Assembly: GCA_038232695.1 (NCBI GenBank)
Contig: JBBSNI010000047.1
Coordinates: 1-22,429 of the forward strand
DNA from: JAJNNC01 sp038232695
Lineage (GTDB): Bacteria; Bacteroidota; Bacteroidia; Cytophagales; Cyclobacteriaceae
Reading direction: 5' to 3'
DNA length: 22,429 nt
The translations under genes and the position numbers were made by a program. Positions 1 through 7,831 of this stretch are shown here, in pieces. How positions within the stretch are numbered: the stretch's first letter is position 1; the number at the start of each line of letters is the position of its first letter. Below the pieces are notes generated by a model. It saw only the letters and a program-made list of their open reading frames with translations. It searched no databases and was not told the origin of the DNA.

Positions 1-711
1 GCCGACCGTATCATCAAGATGCTGGACGTACGCGACGACCAGGTGGTCGTAGAAGAGAAAGGCATCTACAGCATTGAGAACTTCCTGAACGCCCGGCGCC
101 TGATGTACTGGCAGGTATACCTGCACAAAGCCAGCGTGAGTGCCGAAAAGATGCTCATCTCGGTGGTCAGCCGCGCTAAGCAATTAGCCCACCAGGGGGC
201 GTGGGTGCCCGCCAGTCCGCCCCTGACATTTTTTCTGAAACGCCAGCCCGTGCCCGGCACTTTTGAAAAAGACGCCGAATGCCTGACAAATTTCACGTCG
301 CTGGACGACTATGACGTATGGAGTGCTATTAAGTCATGGCAAGACCACGAAGACAGCGTGTTGTCTACGCTAAGCCGGATGTTGCTGGAAAGAAAACTTT
401 TCAAAATACGGCTTTCTAATCAAAAAGAGTCACCGGCGGTAATTGGTCGTCTCAAAGAAAAAATATTACACACCCTGCAGCTTGATTCCGGGGAAGTTTC
501 TTACTTCCTCATTCAGGGCAGTATCAGCAATGCTGCCTATATGTCGGGCGGGCAGAAAATCAACATACTGACCAAAGAGGGCAAGGTTTTTGACATAGCT
601 CAGGCTTCCGATTTGCCCAATATCAAGGCAATGAGTAAAATTGTAAAAAAATACTACCTATGCTGGCCAAAGCACTTACACATGCGCTACGACCGCATCC
701 CGAACCCGTAA
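1..711 (+). CDS. HD-domain phosphohydrolase family protein, C-terminal part (5' end outside window)
   Basis: The reading frame is open from base 1 and ends at a TAA at 709-711, so this is the last 236 residues of a longer protein. The visible part begins ADRIIKMLDVRDDQVVVEEKG and continues with YSIENFLNARRLMYWQVYLHK. I recognise this stretch as typical of the HD-superfamily phosphohydrolases (about 400 residues) that often precede lpxD in Bacteroidota. The catalytic HD motif would be upstream of the window and cannot be checked, so the enzymatic role (probably metal-dependent phosphohydrolysis, perhaps of nucleotides) is inferred. lpxD starts 12 bases after the stop on the same strand, which suggests co-transcription. 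The first ATG in the frame, at base 19, is internal and is not the true start. Confidence 0.75.
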   Translation, partial: ADRIIKMLDVRDDQVVVEEKGIYSIENFLNARRLMYWQVYLHKASVSAEKMLISVVSRAKQLAHQGAWVPASPPLTFFLKRQPVPGTFEKDAECLTNFTSLDDYDVWSAIKSWQDHEDSVLSTLSRMLLERKLFKIRLSNQKESPAVIGRLKEKILHTLQLDSGEVSYFLIQGSISNAAYMSGGQKINILTKEGKVFDIAQASDLPNIKAMSKIVKKYYLCWPKHLHMRYDRIPNP

Positions 712-723
712 AACTTACATTAC

Positions 724-1767
724 ATGACCGAACTAAGTGTAGACTATATAGCCGAATTCCTACAGGGTAAAGTACAGGGAGATGGCTCCGTCAAAGTAAA
801 CCAACTCAGCAAAATAGAAGAAGCCCAGCCGGGCGCTATTTCCTTCCTTTCTAACCCCAAGTACGAACCTTCCATTTACACCACACGCGCCAGCGCCGTT
901 ATTGTCGATGAAGCGTTCAACCCGCGCCAGGACTTGCATCTTACCCTGATCAAAGTAAAAGACCCTTATCTGGGATTTACGACCTTGTTAGAAGAATATC
1001 AAAAACAGTTAAATCCACCCCGGTCTGGTGTGGAAGAACCTGCCTACCTGGGACAGGATACTGAGGTTAGCGAGCATGTCTACCGGGGCGCCTTTTCTTA
1101 TATTGGCAATAGCTGCCGGATCGGCCACCATGTCCAGATACATCCTCATGCTTATATCGGGGATCAGACCATCATTGGCGACTATACGGTGATTCATAGC
1201 GGTGCCAAAATTTATCCGGGAACGGAGATTGGTGCGCACAGCGTCATTCATGCCGGCGCGGTGATCGGAAGCGATGGCTTCGGCTTTGCGCCCCAGCCCG
1301 ACGGAACCTACAAAACCATTCCCCAGATGGGAAATGTTGTCATAGGTAACCACGTCAGCATTGGTGCCAACACTACCATCGACTGCGCTACGCTGGAGTC
1401 GACCCTGATCAAAGATGGTGTAAAGCTGGACAATCTTATCCAGATCGCTCACAATGTGGAGATTGGCGAAAATACAGTCATCGCCGCACAGAGCGGCATC
1501 TCAGGTTCTACCAGAGTTGGAAAAAACTGTGTGATAGCCGGTCAGGTAGGTGTGATAGGGCACCTCAAAATTGGCGACAACGTAAAAATTGCTGCCCAGT
1601 CAGGCATTGGCAAGCCGCTGGAAGACAATACTATTGAAATGGGTAGCCCTAGTTTTGAAAGAAAAAAGTACCTTCGCGCCTATGCTGCTTTCAAGAACCT
1701 GCCCGAATTAGCGCATCGTATTCATGAACTAGAAAAAAAATATTACATTTGCCCAGCAGTCAAATAA
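724..1767 (+). CDS. lpxD: UDP-3-O-(3-hydroxyacyl)glucosamine N-acyltransferase LpxD
   Basis: LpxD catalyses the third step of lipid A synthesis: transfer of a hydroxyacyl chain from ACP to the amino group of UDP-3-O-acyl-glucosamine in the cytoplasm. The 347 residues match the usual family length. An N-terminal uridine-binding-like domain (about residues 1-100, with EAQPGAISFLSNPKY) is followed by a long left-handed beta helix of hexapeptide repeats, visible as runs of IGD, IGN and IGE. The catalytic base is H243 in QIAHNVEIGENT. A short helical C-terminus follows (about 318-347). The ATG at 724 lies just after the HD gene, and lpxC/fabZ begins 3 bases past the stop, so the genes are almost certainly translated from one mRNA. 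Nothing is missing. Confidence 0.96.
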   Translation: MTELSVDYIAEFLQGKVQGDGSVKVNQLSKIEEAQPGAISFLSNPKYEPSIYTTRASAVIVDEAFNPRQDLHLTLIKVKDPYLGFTTLLEEYQKQLNPPRSGVEEPAYLGQDTEVSEHVYRGAFSYIGNSCRIGHHVQIHPHAYIGDQTIIGDYTVIHSGAKIYPGTEIGAHSVIHAGAVIGSDGFGFAPQPDGTYKTIPQMGNVVIGNHVSIGANTTIDCATLESTLIKDGVKLDNLIQIAHNVEIGENTVIAAQSGISGSTRVGKNCVIAGQVGVIGHLKIGDNVKIAAQSGIGKPLEDNTIEMGSPSFERKKYLRAYAAFKNLPELAHRIHELEKKYYICPAVK

Positions 1768-1770
1768 ACA

Positions 1771-3180
1771 ATGAACATCAAACAACACACGATTGAAAAG
1801 TCAGTAACCGTATCGGGCGTAGGTTTACACACCGGCGTAAAAACCAACATGACTTTTTTACCTGCCAAACCTAATCACGGCATTAAATTTCAGCGTATAG
1901 ACCTGGAAGGACACCCTACCGTTGACGCCGATGTAGATAACGTGGTAGACCTTTCCAGAGGAACTACCATAGAACAAAGCGGTGCGCGTATCAATACGGT
2001 AGAACATACCCTGGCTTCCCTGGTAGGTATGCAGATTGACAACGTACTTATTCAGCTCGATGGGCCGGAGCCTCCTATCATGGATGGCAGCTCAAAAATG
2101 TTTGTCGACGCCCTGTTCGAAGCAGGTACGGAAGAACAGAACGCCCTGCGCAATTTCTTTGAAGTAAAAGAAGGCATTTTCTACCGTGAACCTGCCCGCG
2201 ATGTAGAAATTGCTGCGCTACCGCTGGATGACTACCGCGTCACGGTTATGATCGACTACAACTCGCCGGTGCTGGGCAGCCAACATGCTTCCCTGAACGA
2301 CATCAGCCAGTTTCCTAAAGAAATTGCTGCCTGCCGCACCTTTTGCTTTCTCCATGAACTGGAAATGCTCTATAAAAACAACCTCATCAAAGGAGGTGAT
2401 CTGAACAATGCCATTGTGGTGGTAGACCGCAAAGTAGAAGAGCACGAACTGGATTATCTGGCAGGTTTGTTCAACAAGCCCAAGGTAGAAGTTAAAAGAG
2501 AAGGCATTCTGAACAATGTGGAGCTTCGTTATAAAAATGAGCCCGCAAGACACAAGCTCTTAGACATGATGGGCGATCTTGCCCTGGCAGGCAGACCATT
2601 GAAAACCCAGATCCTGGCAGCGCGCCCCGGACATGCCGCCAATGTAGCTTTTGCCAAGAAGCTCAAGAAAGCTATTGTAGCCAGTGGCAACTTAACAGCG
2701 CCGCAGTATGATCCCAAGCTGCCGCCTATCCTGGATATCAATCAGATCAGCCAGATGCTGCCTCACCGGTATCCTTTTCTGATGATAGATAAAATATACC
2801 ACCTGGATGATGTGTCCGTAGCCAGTGTCAAAAATGTGACGGTCAACGAACCCTTTTTCGTAGGACACTTTCCGGGTAACCCGGTCATGCCCGGTGTTTT
2901 ACAGGTAGAAGCCATGGTGCAGACCGGTGGTATCCTGGTGTTGAGCACCGTTCCTGACCCGGAAAATTACTGGACTTACTTTCTGGCTATCGAGAACTGT
3001 AGATTTCGAAAAATGGTGCTGCCCGGCGATACGCTGGTGATCCAATGCGAACTGCTGGCGCCCATCAAAAGAGGTATTGCCAAAATGCATGGTCAAGCCT
3101 ACGTAGGCAATAACCTGGTCTGTGAAGCTACTATGTCGGCCAGTATTGTAAAAAAGACGCCTGAAACGTCTGCAAAATAA
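1771..3180 (+). CDS. lpxC/fabZ: Bifunctional LpxC deacetylase / FabZ 3-hydroxyacyl-ACP dehydratase
   Basis: One 469-residue frame carries two complete enzymes. Residues about 1-310 are LpxC, the zinc deacetylase that makes the committed step of lipid A synthesis. Visible zinc ligands are H79 (NTVEHTLASL) and the H261-xxx-D265 pair in HKLLDMMGD; GPEPPIMDGSS is the conserved substrate loop. Residues about 315-469 are FabZ, a hot-dog-fold dehydratase, with MLPHRYPFLMIDK, the catalytic H366 in VGHFPGNP and E380 in QVEAMVQ. No stop or frame change separates the halves. This fusion is established for many Bacteroidota, where linking the two activities may balance lipid A against fatty acid synthesis, since both use the same hydroxyacyl-ACP pool. 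The gene starts 3 bases after lpxD, and lpxA starts 7 bases after it ends. Confidence 0.96.
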   Translation: MNIKQHTIEKSVTVSGVGLHTGVKTNMTFLPAKPNHGIKFQRIDLEGHPTVDADVDNVVDLSRGTTIEQSGARINTVEHTLASLVGMQIDNVLIQLDGPEPPIMDGSSKMFVDALFEAGTEEQNALRNFFEVKEGIFYREPARDVEIAALPLDDYRVTVMIDYNSPVLGSQHASLNDISQFPKEIAACRTFCFLHELEMLYKNNLIKGGDLNNAIVVVDRKVEEHELDYLAGLFNKPKVEVKREGILNNVELRYKNEPARHKLLDMMGDLALAGRPLKTQILAARPGHAANVAFAKKLKKAIVASGNLTAPQYDPKLPPILDINQISQMLPHRYPFLMIDKIYHLDDVSVASVKNVTVNEPFFVGHFPGNPVMPGVLQVEAMVQTGGILVLSTVPDPENYWTYFLAIENCRFRKMVLPGDTLVIQCELLAPIKRGIAKMHGQAYVGNNLVCEATMSASIVKKTPETSAK

Positions 3181-3187
3181 CGCATGG

Positions 3188-3970
3188 ATGAACCAACCAT
3201 TAGCCTATATACACCCCGAAGCAAAAATTGCTAACAATGTAGTCATAGAACCCTTCACGACGATTCACAAAAATGTAGTGATAGAAGAAGGCACCTGGAT
3301 TGGTTCTAACGTGACCATCATGGAAGGCGCCCGCATCGGCAAAAACTGCCGGATTTTTCCGGGTGCTGTTATCTCGGCTGTGCCGCAGGACCTGAAATTT
3401 GCCGGCGAAGATACCACCGTTGAGATCGGAGACCATACCGTTGTCCGGGAATGCGCTACCATCAACCGCGGCACGGTAGACCGCTACAAAACCGTGGTTG
3501 GGGCACACTGCCTGATCATGGCTTATGTGCATATCGGACACGATTGTGTGGTAGGCGATCATTGCATTCTGGGCAATACCGTGCAGCTTGCCGGGCATGT
3601 CCAGATCGACCCCTACGCTATTTTTGGCGGTGCGTGTGCCGTACAGCAGTTTACAAAAATAGGCGCACATGCCTACATTGGAGGTGGTTCTCTGGTCAGA
3701 AAAGATGTGCCGCCATTTACCAAAGCCGCCCGGGAGCCATTGAGCTATGCAGGCATCAACTCAGTGGGTTTGCGCAGGCGGGGGTATTCCGGTGAGACGA
3801 TCAGCGAGATTCAGGAAATCTATCGCATCATTTATTTAAGCGGACTCAACAACTCAGTAGCACTGTCAGAAATTGAGATGAAAATGGCACCTTCCAAAGA
3901 ACGGGACGAAATCGTCCAGTTTATTCAAACCTCCGAAAGAGGCATCATGAAAGGCTTTGCCAATCATTGA
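3188..3970 (+). CDS. lpxA: Acyl-ACP--UDP-N-acetylglucosamine O-acyltransferase LpxA
   Basis: LpxA performs the first, reversible step of lipid A synthesis, O-acylation of UDP-GlcNAc. The 260-residue length is standard. Hexapeptide repeats of the left-handed beta helix fill about residues 1-185, and the catalytic histidine region is AYVHIGHDC, with H115 and the likely base H118. The C-terminal helical bundle begins at INSVGLRRRGYSGE. Two ATG codons lie near the start (3184 and 3188); only 3188 is in frame. The gene order lpxD - lpxC/fabZ - lpxA is the standard Bacteroidota arrangement, and the ABC ATPase gene starts 6 bases after the stop. Confidence 0.96.
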   Translation: MNQPLAYIHPEAKIANNVVIEPFTTIHKNVVIEEGTWIGSNVTIMEGARIGKNCRIFPGAVISAVPQDLKFAGEDTTVEIGDHTVVRECATINRGTVDRYKTVVGAHCLIMAYVHIGHDCVVGDHCILGNTVQLAGHVQIDPYAIFGGACAVQQFTKIGAHAYIGGGSLVRKDVPPFTKAAREPLSYAGINSVGLRRRGYSGETISEIQEIYRIIYLSGLNNSVALSEIEMKMAPSKERDEIVQFIQTSERGIMKGFANH

Positions 3971-3976
3971 CAAGTT

Positions 3977-4594
3977 ATGCAGATTGAGCTAAAAGATGTC
4001 GGCAAGAAGTTTTACCGGGAATGGATCTTTAGGAAAGTAACCCTCACTTTTACCAGCCCGGGCGCTTACGTGTTTGTAGGACCCAACGGCAGTGGAAAAT
4101 CCACCCTGATGCTTGTGCTTACCGGAGTGCTCCCTCCTACCCACGGTACCGTGATGTACAAAACAGACACGCAAACCTTAGCGGAAGATACTTTTTACCG
4201 TTACCAGTCGGTAGTAGCTCCGTATATGGAAGTGATAGAAGAATTTACCCTAAAGGAACTGCTGGAATTTCATTTTTCTTTTAAAAAGTTATTGCCCAGT
4301 TATACCACCGCCCGCATCATGGAGCTTACTTACCTGGAAAAATCCGCCCATAAGTACATCAAGCAATTTTCATCAGGCATGAAGCAGCGACTGAAGCTGG
4401 GGCTGGCTTTTTATACACAAAGTGAGGTACTTTTTCTGGATGAACCTTGCGCCAACTTAGATGCCCAGGGCATACAGTGGTACCGGCAGGAAGTACAAAA
4501 GGTTTTGCAGCACAAGTTGGTTATTATTGGTTCTAATCAATCTTATGAGTATGATTTTTGTGAAAGGGTCATCAGCCTGGAACAATACAAGTAA
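3977..4594 (+). CDS. ABC-type ATPase, last gene of the lpx operon
   Basis: A 205-residue single ATP-binding cassette. Walker A is GPNGSGKS (residues 35-42), the signature is SSGMKQR (from 132), Walker B is VLFLDEP (D155, E156) and the D-loop is ANLDAQG. At the H-loop position, where a histidine is expected, the sequence reads GSNQ (Q188). There is no transmembrane segment, and no permease gene adjoins it. The gene is 6 bases from lpxA and probably co-transcribed with it, which hints at a role in envelope or lipopolysaccharide biology, but the transported substrate and the membrane partner cannot be told from sequence. A non-transport role is also possible. The ABC fold is certain; the function is not. 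Confidence 0.85.
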   Translation: MQIELKDVGKKFYREWIFRKVTLTFTSPGAYVFVGPNGSGKSTLMLVLTGVLPPTHGTVMYKTDTQTLAEDTFYRYQSVVAPYMEVIEEFTLKELLEFHFSFKKLLPSYTTARIMELTYLEKSAHKYIKQFSSGMKQRLKLGLAFYTQSEVLFLDEPCANLDAQGIQWYRQEVQKVLQHKLVIIGSNQSYEYDFCERVISLEQYK

Positions 4595-4718
4595 AGGCTT
4601 GTACCATTTTATCCGATTTTATGCGTGAAATTAATAAAAAAAACATGCACCTTGCAATAAATTTGAAACAACAGGCGTCCTCCTTTTGCGGGACATTATT
4701 TACTAAACTTAATTTTTT

Positions 4719-5207
4719 ATGAAGTACACAAACAAACTATTGACTATTTTTACGCTACTGAGTCTTTTGCTGGCCGTTGGTTGTAAAAAAGAAAAAAAGA
4801 ACCCAGAGCCTGAGCCTGAAGTACCAGGTGCGGCACTTAGCGGCACTTGGGCAGCTACCCGGGCCGATGCGATCAGTGCGCCTTCAGACGAGATAGCCCA
4901 GAGTTTTGCTGATTTTACCATCACTTTTACCCCTGCGGCCAACCAGGTGAATTATACGACCACGGGCAGCGGTGATAATGTTGTTTTCCCCGCCTCCGGC
5001 ACTTTTGCCGTAGAAGCCAGCGACAACCTGACCAGTGGGGCAGAAATTATCCGCTCAGACCAGGTTCCTGTGACGGCTACCATTACAGAAAATGGGCAGG
5101 TGCTGACGCTCAAGTTTACCATTGATGCAGACGCCAGCACCGGAAATGACAATGCAAGGGTAGCGGGTATTACAGGAGAATATACCTTTGTACTGGACAA
5201 GCAATAG
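4719..5207 (+). CDS. Small hypothetical lipoprotein
   Basis: The 162-residue product begins with a type II signal peptide: basic MKYTNK, a hydrophobic run to about residue 20, then a lipobox ending LAVGC with the lipidated cysteine at 22. A charged linker rich in Lys, Glu and Pro (KKEKKNPEPEPEVPG) follows, then an all-beta-looking domain that starts SGTWAATRAD. Acidic or charged residues just after the cysteine can act as a surface-export signal in Bacteroidota, but this is an inference here. I do not recognise a named family; lipocalin-like proteins start similarly, with a GxW motif. A TAnnTTTG box (TAAATTTG, 4658-4665) lies 54 bases before the ATG, without a clear -33 partner. The 124-base gap suggests its own promoter rather than membership of the lpx operon. 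It ends in a strong terminator shared with mutS2. Confidence 0.75.
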   Translation: MKYTNKLLTIFTLLSLLLAVGCKKEKKNPEPEPEVPGAALSGTWAATRADAISAPSDEIAQSFADFTITFTPAANQVNYTTTGSGDNVVFPASGTFAVEASDNLTSGAEIIRSDQVPVTATITENGQVLTLKFTIDADASTGNDNARVAGITGEYTFVLDKQ

Positions 5208-5232
5208 TAGGTAGATAAAATCGAATTGTTTC

Positions 5233-5260
5233 AAAAAGCCTCCCACAAGAGGCTTTTTTT
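5233..5260. terminator. Bidirectional intrinsic terminator between lipoprotein and mutS2
   Basis: AAAAAGCCTC (5233-5242), a six-base loop CCACAA, then GAGGCTTTTT (5249-5258) inside a run of seven T (5254-5260). The A-run on the left side provides the T-run for the opposite strand, so the hairpin can end both convergent genes. The mutS2 stop codon (5259-5261) lies directly against its base. Confidence 0.9.
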
Positions 5261-7652
5261 ATTTCATGTGGACAACCGTCACGCCCGCGCCGCCTCTTTC
5301 TACGTGCTCATCCTCTGCTTTGCGGACGTGCGGATGGTTTTGCAGGTACTGGCGCACTACCTGGCGCAGCACCCCTTCGCCCTTGCCGTGTACAATCCTG
5401 AGTTCGTGCATACCAAACATGGCTGCCTCGTCTACAAAGTTTTCAAGCTGCGGAATGACTTCTTCTACCCGCTTGCCGCGCAGGTCAAGGTGGGTGCTAA
5501 AGCTTGCCAGCTTCTCGTTCAGATTGATGTTGTTTTGGGGCATGGTTGGTTCCAGCTGCCGCTTTTTCAATTCTTTTTTAGCGATCTTTTCCAGCCGGCT
5601 CAGGGGCACATTAGACTTCAGCGCACCGATCAGGATTTCTGCCTGCTTGCCTTTGATCTGCACCACCTCACCGATGGCTCCGCTGTTTTTGACCCGTACC
5701 GCATCGCCCGGAGCGATCTCGCCGCTAATTACCTCAGCAGCGGGACGGGCGGGAGCAGGTGTTTTTTGAGGTTTTAACTGCTTTTTTAAATGGTCTAAAT
5801 CTTTTCTGACCTCCTGCGTCACCTTCTTTTCAGCCTGCTGCTCCTTGATGGTGCGTATGGTAGCCTCAATAGTTTTATTGGCATTCTCAATGAGTTGCCG
5901 GGCTTCCTGTTTGGCCTGGTTGACGATCTGCTTCTTTTGCGTTTCCAGATGGGTGCGCAGTTCTTCGTAGTCGTGCGCGGTTTTGTTCAGGCGTCTTTCT
6001 TTGGCAGAAAGCTCCTGCAAAAGCTGGTCATATTTCGTTTTATCGGTTTCCAGTTCGCTGAGCATACGGTCAAAGTCTACCTTCTCCTCGCCAATCAGTG
6101 AGCGGGCTTTGTTCAGCACTTTTTCATGTAAGCCAATCTTCCGGGCTATTTCCAGGGCAAACGAACTGCCCGGCTTACCTATTTCCAGTTGGAACAAAGG
6201 TTCCAGGCGGCTGGCATCAAAACGCATGGCGCCGTTGACCACACCCTCTGCCCGGTCGGCAAACTGTTTTAAATTAGTATAGTGTGTGGTAACAACACCA
6301 AAACTATGGCAGTTGTTGATCTCTTCCAGAATGGCTTCGGCAATAGCCCCTCCAAACTGCGGCTCGGTGCCTGTTCCAAACTCATCAATCAGCAGCAGCG
6401 TCTGCCGGTCGGCAAACCGGACGAAATAGTTCATATTTTTGAGGTGGGAACTGTACGTACTCAGATCATTTTCCAGAGATTGCTCATCGCCTATGTCAAT
6501 AAAAATGTGCTGGAAGATACCCGTGCGGGATTGGTCAGCGACCGGGATCAACAATCCGCATTGCAACATATATTGCAGCAGGGCAACAGTTTTGAGGCAA
6601 ACGGATTTGCCGCCTGCATTCGGTCCGGAAATGACAAGGATGCGTTGCTCTTCGCTCAGTTGAATGTCTAGGGGAACCACTGCCCGTTGTTGCTGCTTTA
6701 AAGAGCGTTGCAACAGCGGATGCCGCGCCTGGTACCACAACAGCAACTGCTTATTTTCCATTGCCGGGCAAATCGCTTCAAATTGCAGCGCTAGTTTGGC
6801 TTTAGCGCGGATAAAATCCATCATCCCCAGAAAATGATAGGCTTCCTTCAGAGGTTTGACAAAAGGACGCAACTGGTCTGTCAGCGCGATCAGTAGCCGG
6901 ACGATCTCCCGTCGCTCACGATATTCCAGATCGCGGATCTCGTTATTGATGTCCAGCACTTCCGCCGGCTCCAGATAGACCGTCTGACCGGTGGCCGACT
7001 CATCATGGATAAAGCCTTTGATCCGCCTTTTGTGTTCAGCCAGCACCGGGATGACCATACGCCCACCCCGCACGGTCAGGGATGCGTCGTCCGGCGTATA
7101 ACCCTGGGTTTTGGCCTGGCGCAGCATCTGGTCCAGCACCTTGCGCAGCCGGGTATGCTCGCTCAGTATCATCCGGCGGATGTCCTGCAGCGCCTGGCTG
7201 GCGTTGTTGCGTATCTTTCCGCTATCATCAATGATTTGCTGTATTTTTTTCAGGATACCGGCATCCAGCGAGACATACCGGCTCAGGGCTTTCAGGTACG
7301 GGTAGCGGTCTTCTTCGTCTTTCTCAAAAAACCGCAAACAGCGAAAAACCGTGTCCAGGGAAAGCTGAAGGTCATGAAACTCTTCTTCGGTAAGAAAGGC
7401 ACCTTGCACTTTTGCCTTGTTCAGATGCCCGGTTGCATCGATATAATAAGAAGAGGGGAAATATTCTTCCTCCGTCAGTATCTTTCTGAATTCCTCGGTT
7501 TGATAAAGTCGTTTGCTGATTTTATCAAAGTCGGCAGAAAACTGCATTTTGTCTACCAGGGCACTGCCCAGCGTACTGCTACAGGCTTCTTTGAGCAGCA
7601 GGCGAATGGTATCAAATCCTATTTTTTGTTCTAAATCCTGGGGGTATAGCAA
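5259..7652 (-). CDS. mutS2: Endonuclease MutS2 (MutS-family ATPase with Smr domain)
   Basis: MutS2 lacks the mismatch-recognition domain of MutS. Known roles in the family are suppression of recombination and rescue of collided ribosomes. From the start used here the protein has 797 residues: core/lever helices, Walker A GPNAGGKS (343-350), Walker B LLLIDEFGTGTEP, a long Lys/Gln-rich coiled coil, a KOW-like stretch (GDAVRVKNSGAIGEVVQ) and a C-terminal Smr nuclease domain with LDLRG and HGKGEG (H755). No ATG fits the 5' end. The frame extends to a TTG at 7700, but alignment from memory with homologs (MLYPxxLEQKIGFD) favours the TTG at 7652-7650. A promoter-like box at 7677-7684 lies between the two TTG codons and also favours the shorter form. 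Confidence 0.93.
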   Translation of the reverse strand: MLYPQDLEQKIGFDTIRLLLKEACSSTLGSALVDKMQFSADFDKISKRLYQTEEFRKILTEEEYFPSSYYIDATGHLNKAKVQGAFLTEEEFHDLQLSLDTVFRCLRFFEKDEEDRYPYLKALSRYVSLDAGILKKIQQIIDDSGKIRNNASQALQDIRRMILSEHTRLRKVLDQMLRQAKTQGYTPDDASLTVRGGRMVIPVLAEHKRRIKGFIHDESATGQTVYLEPAEVLDINNEIRDLEYRERREIVRLLIALTDQLRPFVKPLKEAYHFLGMMDFIRAKAKLALQFEAICPAMENKQLLLWYQARHPLLQRSLKQQQRAVVPLDIQLSEEQRILVISGPNAGGKSVCLKTVALLQYMLQCGLLIPVADQSRTGIFQHIFIDIGDEQSLENDLSTYSSHLKNMNYFVRFADRQTLLLIDEFGTGTEPQFGGAIAEAILEEINNCHSFGVVTTHYTNLKQFADRAEGVVNGAMRFDASRLEPLFQLEIGKPGSSFALEIARKIGLHEKVLNKARSLIGEEKVDFDRMLSELETDKTKYDQLLQELSAKERRLNKTAHDYEELRTHLETQKKQIVNQAKQEARQLIENANKTIEATIRTIKEQQAEKKVTQEVRKDLDHLKKQLKPQKTPAPARPAAEVISGEIAPGDAVRVKNSGAIGEVVQIKGKQAEILIGALKSNVPLSRLEKIAKKELKKRQLEPTMPQNNINLNEKLASFSTHLDLRGKRVEEVIPQLENFVDEAAMFGMHELRIVHGKGEGVLRQVVRQYLQNHPHVRKAEDEHVERGGAGVTVVHMK

Positions 7653-7676
7653 AGCAGATGTCGTGCAATGGTCAAA

Positions 7677-7684
7677 CAAAGATA
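7677..7684 (-). promoter_or_regulatory. Candidate -7 promoter box of mutS2
   Basis: On the minus strand the bases read TATCTTTG, an exact match to the Bacteroidota -7 consensus TAnnTTTG. Transcription would begin near 7670, about 18 bases before the proposed TTG start at 7652. The upstream -33 element is weak: the nearest TTTTG is only 13 bases away, shorter than the usual spacing. Confidence 0.4.
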
Positions 7685-7831
7685 TAAACTTTGCAAACAA
7701 AAGAAGGTTCCTGGAAAGAGCAATGAAATACGCTCCTTTGATTTTCGTATAGAGATTTCGCCCGTTGTTTAGTACCTTGCAGCCGCTTTACAGTCAACTA
7801 TTTTTTCAATATCTTACTCTTTGCATTTAAC

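Noticed and set aside
5226..7634. Several open frames on the plus strand across mutS2
   Set aside because: They are opposite-strand shadows of a gene with clear Walker and Smr motifs.
7653..7831. Possible cobalamin or SAM riboswitch upstream of metH
   Set aside because: The region is short, shared with the divergent mutS2, and shows no B12-box or SAM-riboswitch core that I can identify.
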